A stretch of 64,000 bases of DNA from Linnemannia hyalina (taxonomy: Eukaryota > Mortierellomycota > Mortierellomycetes > Mortierellales > Mortierellaceae): NCBI GenBank assembly GCA_019671135.1, contig JAHRHY010000006.1, positions 806,001 through 870,000 of the forward strand, given 5' to 3'. The position numbers were made by a program, and so were the translations under genes. Every line of letters begins with the position of its first letter. Position 1 is the first letter of the stretch. The notes beneath the pieces are model-generated. The model had not been told where the DNA came from, searched no databases, and saw only the letters and a list, made by a program, of their open reading frames with translations. This document shows, one piece after another, positions 56,237 through 64,000 of the stretch.

Positions 56237-59232
56237 ATGACTGCAGAACAAGCAACAGCACCAACAACAGGCGCACCAGGAGGAAGAAGAGGAGGAGGAG
56301 GCGGAGGAGGAGGGCGTGAGGCTGTCCCGTTCTCATCTAGGCCCCAGAACCCGTTTAACGCCGACGAAGAAGAAGACCCATTCCAGCCCCATTTCAACCA
56401 TGAGCATGAGCTCCGACAGCAGCAACACCACCAGCCCTTTATCGACATCACCTCTGACAGTTATAGCCCTGTCCCACCGGTGGTTGCCAATAACAGCAAC
56501 AACAACAACGCCAAGAACCCGTTTGCTGATGTGTCAGGAGAGCCGGAAAGACGAGGACGAGGGCATGCGAGAGGAGAGGCTGATAACGACTCGTTCGAGT
56601 CTGACACTGAGGAGGACGATTACGGTGATAGTCTGAGTGACTATACCTCCAGCAGCAGCGGTGACGACGGGTTTGGTACCGATTCTGACGATGGCGATGG
56701 TGGTCATGGATCCCTCAAGAAGAAGAGAGCAGCAGGAGCATTGGCAGACACCTCGTACCGCGAACCAGAGGACGGAGACGACGACGATGAACAAGAAGAC
56801 ACCCAGCAACTCCTCCTTTCGTCCAACAATACCAAGATGGGTGGGATGGGGATGGGTATGCGTGTTGGAGAGACGGGTACAGGAACCATGATTGGACTGG
56901 ATCTGGAACCCCATGGAGACGGGAGGGCATTTGGGTTTGGACATGGCCAGCAGAAGGATGAATATGATACGCTGCCCCTGTCGACCGTCAACAGTCGTGG
57001 CCGTCGAAAACATCGTCGTCGTCACCGTCAGAGGAAGGAAGACGGAGATATCCACGAAGAGTACGAAGGAGATGATGATGATGAAGCGGATGAAACGGGT
57101 AGGGTTGGAAGGTCTGGCAAGCGGAAAAGTAGAGGTAGCAAGAAGAAGCGTAGGAGAGACGGTAGAGCAGGAGCAGGATCGGCTGTAGCAGGAGATGGAG
57201 GCGACACGCCTATTTTGGGTCTTGGCGCGATCCGGGCAGAGCAAGTAGCGGCAATTGCCAAGAAACAAGCCCGCGTGCAGATGGCCTGGAACGCCTTTTA
57301 TGTCTTTGCATGGTAAGGCACACACACAAACACGACGCGATCTCATTGTGTACTGAACGTTTTATGCGTAGGTCATGGAGAGTTGATTAACAGGAAGATG
57401 ACTAAACTGGTCTGTGCACATTTCATAGGTACTCTTGTTCGACGGCCCTTTCTTTTTACAACAAGTGGCTGTTCTCGCCACAACACCACAACTTCCAGTT
57501 CCCGCTCTTCACGACCAGTCTTCACATGGTTGCTCAGTTTGCCCTCTCGTCCCTCACGCTCTTCCTCTTGCCTGCCATGCGACCAAAGGTTTCTCCCTCT
57601 CCCAAGGACTTTGGGTAAGTAGGCCATTGTCGAGTTTTGTTTTCATATTTTACTTCCTGGTGAGCAATGCCGATCATTCATCCAGGGTTGATACTCATAC
57701 TGAAACCAAAACGCACGCTTATATATCTGATAGAACCAAGATCGTGCCCTGCGCTGTTGCATCGGGATTGGACATTGGACTGAGTAACAGCAGTCTGAAG
57801 ACCATTACCCTCGCCTTCTACAGTAAGTCGCCGCATCTATCACCTCTGTCGGATCGACCTGCTTCGAAAGTCAAAAATGGAACTCAAGTGACTAACACCT
57901 GTGTATCTATTCGTCTTTTTTAGCCATGTGCAAGTCGTCGTCGTTGGCGTTTGTGCTTTTGTTTGCCTTCTTGTTCAGGCTGGAAAGGCCTACTTGGACA
58001 TTGGCAGGAGTCATTGGCGTGATTTGTGTGGGCCTGTTCATGATGGTCATGTCCGAAGTCGACTTTGTCCTTATCGGGTACGCAGGTCTATTCTTTTTTT
58101 GTCGGCTTTGCAGTGTTAGTGGTAACAATGTTTTTTTTTCTCCGTTTAGCCTCTAGCTCATCTGTCCTATTGTTCAAAACGCCACTACATTTAAATAGGT
58201 TCATCCAAGTCATGGCGGCAGCGGTACTAGGAGGTCTGCGCTGGTCATTGACCCAGATGCTGCTAGAACGCACCGACACCAAATCCGGAAGTCTCGCCAA
58301 CCCAATCTCGACCATCTTTTTCCTATCACCCATCATGGGCGTCTGTCTCTGTATTGTCGCAGGGATCTTTGAAGGGTTCGGGACGATCTTTGGATCGCCG
58401 TTCTTTGCGACTGCAGGATCTGCGATGGGGACGTTGGGGTTGTTGTTCTTGGGTGGTGTCTTTGCGTTTATGATGGTCCTTGCCGAGTTTAATCTTATTG
58501 CGCGGACTAGTGTTGTCACCTTGTCCGTCCTGGGTATCGTCAAGGTAAAAACAAACAATACTCATTTTTTTTTTTTTTGCTCAAGAAAAAACATGGGAAT
58601 TTACACACGGTTTGAATTTGGCCATAAAGAGTTCTCGATACACATGCTAACATGTTTTTTTATTTTTTATTTTATTATGTCCGTTGTTTTCTAAAAAATA
58701 ATAATAGGAGGTAGTGACGATTGTGATATCGTCGTTGGTATTCCACGACCACTTGACGCTAGTCAACATCATGGGTCTCTTTGTCACATTAACGGGTATC
58801 GGGTTCTACCATTTCATGAAGCTGCGACAGATGAAATCCAAGGCCCGCCGGGCCGCCAAGGAGCTTGCGGACACTGAGCTGGCGAATGCTGTAAAGAAGA
58901 AGGAGCGTGCGCTTGAGAGGCAGCGTCGGCGGGAAGAAAAACATGCTCGTCGTCAAGGAGACCATGGGATTGCCGGGGGGTTGGGATTGAGGATGACTGG
59001 TGGGACTTTGGACCCGTCTCTGGAGGATGATGAGGTTGATAACCCGTTTAGAGATCGACGGGGTATTAGAGGCGGTGGTGGTGGTGGAGAGGAAGAGTTG
59101 CCTTGGAATCATAGTCTGCCATCTGGTGCGACGCTGCAGAAACAACAGTCGCAGCAGCATCAGGAGGAGGATGCGTTTGTGTTGGATGATGATGAGGTGG
59201 TTGTAGTAGGAGGCGGTGGTGGAGGCAAGTAA
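56237..59232 (+). CDS. SLC35/TPT-family nucleotide-sugar transporter with long acidic N-terminus
   Basis: Six exons: 56237-57312, 57429-57614, 57734-57822, 57924-58077, 58199-58544, 58708-59232, giving 791 aa. The membrane part (about residues 345-650) has about ten hydrophobic helices and TPT-family landmarks: YNKWLFS in the first helix region, ALDIGLSN-like GLDIGLSNSSLKTITL, MCKSSSLAFVLLFA, and LRWSLTQMLLER. This pattern is closest to SLC35C2 and its fungal relatives, so GDP-sugar transport in the Golgi is plausible but unproven. The N-terminal 345 residues are disordered: Gly run, Gln/Asn stretches, long Asp/Glu segments and Lys/Arg-rich blocks, absent from typical members of about 350-400 aa. 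The C-terminal tail is charged and Gly-rich. The acceptor for exon 3 was taken at 57733 because it restores the conserved T-K-I-V-P-C segment. Confidence 0.87.
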
Positions 59233-59459
59233 ACGAAGAAGTTACCTATAACCATGGGAACAAAACAGCATATCACCCCGCCGGATAAATGGTTTAGACA
59301 TCATTCAGCCCACATACCCTCGCACTCAGTACATTACTTCGTTCTCATAATACAGATTGAACCAACTTCGCATCAAACAACCAAAGCAACAATACAAAAA
59401 AGAAAAGACTATAAAGGTTCTCTGGATGCTGGAGTTTTATTCACGAGGTGAAGAGAATT

Positions 59460-62245
59460 CTAACACTGAACAGTCTGGAGCTCATAGAACAGGATATACC
59501 CGTTCCGGGCCCAATCAGCCTCCATATCCATATCCTCGGGTGAGTCCCGAGTAATCAACTGGACCCGCTGACCAGACGGGTCCAAATCATCATGTCGCAA
59601 CCAATTGGGTTCCTGGAACGCCAATGGATGATGTTGTTGCTGCTGCTGTTCAGAACTACTAGCAGTATCGGCGACATAACTGCGGTAGTGACCAGAATCC
59701 AGACGGTATCCCACATGACAGACGACCGACTTGAGCTCAAGCATGTATTTGACCTTGGGGGGCGAGTAGTCCATATAGTCCAGCTGAGCGTTCTCGCGCG
59801 GCAGAGGGGACCAGCCCTTCTTCTCGTCGCGGTGGTCTCCTCCTCGGCCTTGTTGTTGCTGTTGTGCGGGCGAGTATTGGGGTGGTGGGGTGATGGGAGT
59901 CCTGGGAGACTCTGCAGGTTGTAGAAGCGACATCGAATACTTGCGGATAGGTGGAATCTGAGTGTTTATACTGATCGCAGATAACCCTTGGACTGAGGAG
60001 GATGCGCCGAGTGTCGGTCGGTTTTCAGGGATAGAAAGAGGAGGTGGGAGTACAGTGGTGGTGAAGGTGGGGGTGGTATCAATCGATGCTGGGACTGGTG
60101 CTGATCCTGACGCTGGTACTGATTCCAGCGCTGGTGCAGGCGTTGGCGCAGGTGCAGGCGTTGGCGCAGGTGTGGGTTTAGGGGTCGCTCCACTGCCTGG
60201 TCCGGCGGCAGCAGCCATGCGTGGAGGTGGTGATACGGTCGTCTGAGGGTTGACAAAGCGCGAGAAATCGATCCGCCGAGGAATATCAATGGGTGTTCCA
60301 ATGCGCCGTGCTTGCATGTCCTGTCCAAACGAGTACCGCTTCAAGATTAACGGTAAGATCAAAACACCCGAAGGGTACTGAGACCGACTCGCATGGATGA
60401 CTCCGCCTTGCTCGTTCGATGACGAATAGAACGGCAATAGTTCCAGAACCTGCCATGCCGAGACGGGGATCTCAACTCCCGGGGAGAGTGGCACTCCTGT
60501 TCCTGAAGAAACTGTTCGCCGGATTCCCGTCAGAGTGTTGTCGTAAAAGTACTGCGTTAAAAGACTTTCGAGAGAAAGGACCTCGAGCATCGACGACGGC
60601 ACGGTCTGGATGCTGATGCTTCCATTGCTGTCAGTCGGTTTGGAGGGCGACAAGAGCTTTGAAAATGTTGATCCTAGTTTGGACACCTGAGACGCGGCAG
60701 GTTGATCGGGCGTTGGAATACTGATCTGCAGCATCCGCTCCGTAATCACTTTATCGTCGTCTACAGAGATCTTGGCGCCGTGCAACAGCCTCTGCTCTAG
60801 TGGGAGATAGGGGAGATGCAGTTTCTCGGTAAGGAACATGAACAGCTCGCTCGAATCCTCCTGTCGACTGCTTCCAGGCGGGTCCATAGGTCCTGGACAA
60901 TTCCATCCACAGCAGTACAGGTGCTGGCGCAGTTCCTTGACAACATGCGCCTGAATCAGCCGTCCCGATCGCAATTGGTTGACAAACATACGGAGCCACG
61001 TCTGCAATCGATGAGTGTGAAGGCGCTCCTCGTCCTTCTTGGAGGGTCCAGTATCTGGTGCGCCAGTTCCACTCTCCTCGCTGTCGCTGTCGCTCTCTGC
61101 ATCCAAGTTGACGTTTAATAGACCCTCGAACGCTGATAATCTTGCAAACATGGCAAATAGTAGGGCATCTATGACCGCATCAAAATAAGACCATGTTAGT
61201 TTGTATTGACACAGAAGTATTTTAGTATGCCGTCAGAACCCTTGAAATGCTGGCTAACTCAAAAATGCGCATTGTCAATTATGGACATGCATGTCTGTTT
61301 TCACTTGGTAACAATCGTCGTCGGTACATACTCCCATGCTCGTAACTTACCGATATAACAGCTAGTCATTTGGTCGTTGACAGCTCCGCCGAGGACAATC
61401 TCTTGTTGGACTGGCACGAGGGTGCCATGGACAGCCTGAAGCAAATCCTGACAATACTGTAGGGTGTGGTCAATGTTCCACTGATATGAACTCAAAAGGT
61501 ACTCTGCCGTCTCCTCGTCGGCACGGTGTCCTGCATGCTCAAAATAAGACATGACTCGAAGCAAGAGGACTTGCTTCTCCAGGTCCATCGCCTCTGACCG
61601 CTGTTTCTCCCTGGGCACTCGAGACGGAACACCAGCTGCTGCTGCTGTAAGGTTCTCCTGAGCCAACTGACTTGCTGCAGCCGAGAGAATCGACGAGGAC
61701 GGGAGGGAGGTTGAGCGGTATTGGTTTGAGGAGGTGCCGTCGAAAGAGCTTCGAGAAGGCGGGGCGAGGGTTCCATTGGCACTGCCACTGAAGAGGAGGG
61801 TGTTGTTGCTGGTTGAGATTGATGAGACAGACGAGGAAGAGTACTTGTGCTTGTGGACGTGGAGGTAGGATCTGATGTTCTTGATGAGTTTGATGGGCGA
61901 CCGAGAGCGCTTCAAGTGGATATGGTTGTTGTTGTTGTTGTTGTCATGGCTCCTGTCTATGTCCTTGTCGCCCTTGGACGACTTTTTCTTTTCCTTCTTG
62001 ATGCGGATAGAGGGGTTTCTTTGGAAGAGGGCGTTGGTTACTGCCGAAGTAGGGGAAGGAGTGGTAGAGGTAGGAGCTGTTGTTGTCGTAGTTGTTGTTG
62101 TGGTAGTGGGTGAAGTAGAGGGGTGGGAGGAAGAAGAGGGAGGAGTGATTGTCGAAGCAAGAGTTTTTGTTGGTGTCATTGCTACTGTGGCATTAGCCTT
62201 GGAGGGAGTGGGAGTTGGGGTTGGGGCAGGGAGGTGCGTAGTCAT
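59460..62245 (-). CDS. USP-family ubiquitin hydrolase (peptidase C19), divergent Cys box
   Basis: Two exons in gene order, 61351-62245 and 59460-61168, giving 867 aa. The catalytic Cys box reads NDQMTSCYI|DALLFAMFARL, split by the intron just after the Cys (residue about 296). A QEDSSELFMFL segment matches the Q-D/E box, and the His box is VGYRLDSGHYRSYV (near residue 790) followed by a Trp. These support a ubiquitin-specific protease. The Cys box N-S/T-S-C-Y-x-D-x-x-L-F-x-x-F-A resembles CYLD more than classic USPs, which read G-N-T-C-Y. Before the Cys box a helical segment (EETAEYLLSSYQWNIDHTL) looks UBA-like and may bind ubiquitin. The N-terminus is Thr/Pro/Ser-rich with a Lys-rich patch; the C-half contains Pro/Ala repeats and a Gln run. 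The gene converges with the SLC35 gene (stops 228 bases apart). Confidence 0.85.
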
Positions 62246-63058
62246 TGTGTTTCCAGGCGGGTCTGTCCGTGTGTGTATGTTTGTTGAATGAGAGAGTGCA
62301 GGATCGAGGCGAAACAAGAAAGAAGAAAATAATAAGCGTGGAAAGATGGAAGGAAGGAAGGAAGGAATCAGGAGTGGAAGTGAGGTGGAGTGAAGGGGAG
62401 TGAGGAGAAGGAAAAATAAAATGGTGGGGAGAGAGGAGTGAAGAGAACAAGAACGAGTGGGCTGTTGTGGAAGTGAGTGAGTGGAATGCGAGTCTGTGGC
62501 TGAAAAAGAAAAAGAAAACGAAGCGACACAGACACACGTTCTTTTGATAGAGTGGTCAAAGTAGAAGAAAGCAATGCAAAGAAAGACAAGCGACACACTC
62601 TCCTACAGCCCGTCGCATTCATGCCATTCGCTCATTGCCCTATCAATGCCACATAGAAACCATGTTCTTTTTCTTGGTGGGTCATGCTGGAATGTGGTGC
62701 TCAGTCTGTCTGACCAACGGTCTTCTGCTCGAATAAGAAGGCATCCCCCTTTGTTCTTTATTTTTGCGCCACAGTCAAAGACACAACGGGACATGACCCT
62801 TCCTTGCCTCCTATCGTCATACAGACCACCAGCTAAAAGTCGACCGCTCTTGCACCCCATCCTCCTTTTTTTTCCATACCTCAAACAACCACAAGCACAA
62901 TATCATTCGATGCGCACGCACGCACATCTCTTTGTTCTTTCCTCAAGACACAGGACATCCAATCAAAACGCGCCTCATTTCACATATCATTCGTCACATC
63001 TCTGATCAATTATATTCAGGTAAGATAGACAACACATGGCAGAGAGAGAAAGAAACAA
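62246..63058. other. Spacer with CT-rich leader of the deubiquitinase gene
   Basis: On the plus strand about 62330-62470 is GA-rich, that is CT-rich in the sense of the deubiquitinase gene. The rest contains the 3' flank of the second DUF3712 gene. No other gene seen. Confidence 0.5.
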
Positions 63059-64000
63059 CTAGAAAGACAGAGTGAGCTGGATCTTGACTGGAGCAAAGGC
63101 ATCGGCAATGACCTTGTTCTTGGATGACTCAGAAAATCCCTCCAACACCACCACGTTACCATTGCTCTTCAAAGCATTAAAGAATACCGTCTCGTCGCTC
63201 CCCTTCGCCGTCAGAGTCACCTGCAACAGATTGTCGCCAGGTGCCAGTCGAACATCCTTCGTAGTTGAAACCCCGAGATCAACACGGCTAGCCCCCGTTC
63301 CCGTAACCGTGTTGAAGCTCAGGTCACCCACCGCAATGCTAATCTGCGAAGGAATTGTGATCTTGACCTCAAAGTTGAACAAAAACATCTTGTTGGCGTC
63401 CCAGCTGTTGTCCGTGGTCCTCCTAACAAAGGAGGCGGAGGACAACCCATTGAGACCTCCCAACGACGCCTTGGACGAGAAACCAACCCCAGGAAGAGTG
63501 GTGATCTTTTGTCCAAAAGGCAGGGACAGGGTAAAGTTGGCATCGACGGTGCCTTTGAGAATGAACCCCTGTGTAGTCGAGCTCATGATCACCGATGTAA
63601 TGAACTTTGAGAATGCGGCCTGCTGCTCTGGAATGATCTTGAGCGCACATTCTTCAACCGTGGTTGTCATGACATTCATGTTGTCCACGGTTGCAGAGGA
63701 CCAAGGGGTGCCAAAGGTAGCCATGTCCACCGTGTTATCCTGTTGGAACGTATCGGTCAGCGAACAAAGCGAGTGTTAGAACATGACTTTTGCTGGAGGA
63801 AAAAATGACAACATTTGAGCTCAAAAAGCATTCATCTCTTACATTGAGGATCATCTAAGACAACGGATACAGAGCATGAGAAAGTACGAGAGAGAGAGAG
63901 AAGTAGAGAAAGTATGAGATGGAGTGTGTAGAAGGGAGGATAAGGAAGAAGAATGTAAAAGGTAACAGGTGTATGTATGTGAGAGAGAGACGATTACACT
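63059..64000 (-). CDS. Partial DUF3712-family protein (copy 2)
   Basis: The final exon is 63059-63739 and a 12-nt exon is proposed at 63843-63854, encoding M-I-L-N; the remaining 5' exons lie beyond the right edge. The last exon encodes 226 residues similar in layout to the first DUF3712 gene: D-x-x-V-x-x-A-T-F-x-T-P-W at its start, then GFILKGTVDANFTLSLPFG (paralogue: FTLKGTVDVNFTLTLPF) and a V-G-D-L-S-F-N-T segment (paralogue V-G-D-V-R-F-N-T). The intron before D-x-x-V is in the same place and phase as in copy 1, where the preceding residues are V-I-L-V. A start at the Met of the 12-nt exon is possible but would remove the signal peptide and the N-terminal third. Function unknown; probably secreted like copy 1. 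Confidence 0.78.

Noticed and set aside
57673..57733. Earlier acceptor (CAG before GGTTG) for SLC35 exon 3
   Set aside because: It would insert about 20 residues with no family match; the later TAG acceptor restores the conserved T-K-I-V-P-C segment in phase.
1..64000. CRISPR arrays, bacterial-type operons, defence islands or biosynthetic clusters
   Set aside because: No spaced direct repeats or clustered specialised genes; all genes are intron-bearing fungal housekeeping or signalling genes.

Overview
This is a nuclear genome window from a filamentous fungus, most likely an early-diverging one of the Mortierella type (Mucoromycota). The evidence is an elongation factor 3 gene (largely a fungal gene), a fungal Hog1 MAP kinase, a Galpha subunit and a class V myosin, dense short spliceosomal introns with GT..AG ends, and many polyglutamine and low-complexity insertions. 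The genus is an inference; no rRNA or mitochondrial marker is present to prove it.

Layout. 1-2554 (minus): partial polyQ-rich protein of unknown function. 4039-6972: NBR1-type selective-autophagy receptor. 7853-11048: glycogen branching enzyme. 11203-11276 (minus): tRNA-Asn(GTT). 11727-13954 (minus): heterotrimeric G protein alpha subunit, including a 5-nt microexon. 14-17.7 kb: gene-free, with simple repeats. 17721-19955: HOG1. 20272-21345 (minus): a decayed coding region. 22360-24656 (minus): LINE-type retrotransposon remnants, one nested behind another, ending about 120 bp upstream of tRNA-Arg(CCG) at 24776-24847. 25834-27237 (minus): secreted DUF3712 protein. 28237-31190 (minus): mitochondrial PDK/BCKDK-type kinase. 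31874-33781 (minus): STK16/Env7-type kinase. 34006-34825 (minus): PdxT/SNO glutaminase. 35265-37091 (minus): LETM1. 37320-38228: DUF1764 protein. 38651-40127: BAP31. 42612-48103: class V myosin. 49782-53588: EF-3. 54177-55442: MED4. 56237-59232: SLC35/TPT transporter with a very long acidic N-terminus. 59460-62245 (minus): USP-family deubiquitinase. 63059-64000 (minus, partial): a second DUF3712 protein.

There is no operon, biosynthetic cluster, CRISPR array or defence island. The genes are mostly independent housekeeping and signalling genes. Thematic links are loose: Galpha and Hog1 (signalling), NBR1 and the deubiquitinase (ubiquitin and autophagy), myosin V, BAP31 and the STK16-like kinase (membrane traffic). 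Exon models were built by hand from splice consensus, reading-frame phase and family conservation. Totals came out as whole codons at family-typical lengths (Galpha 353 aa, Hog1 368 aa, branching enzyme 708 aa, EF-3 1031 aa). The most interesting items are the 5-nt exon in the Galpha gene, the Lys/Cys repeat inside the NBR1 receptor, the nested LINE copies beside a tRNA gene, and the pair of DUF3712 genes with a probable 12-nt exon.
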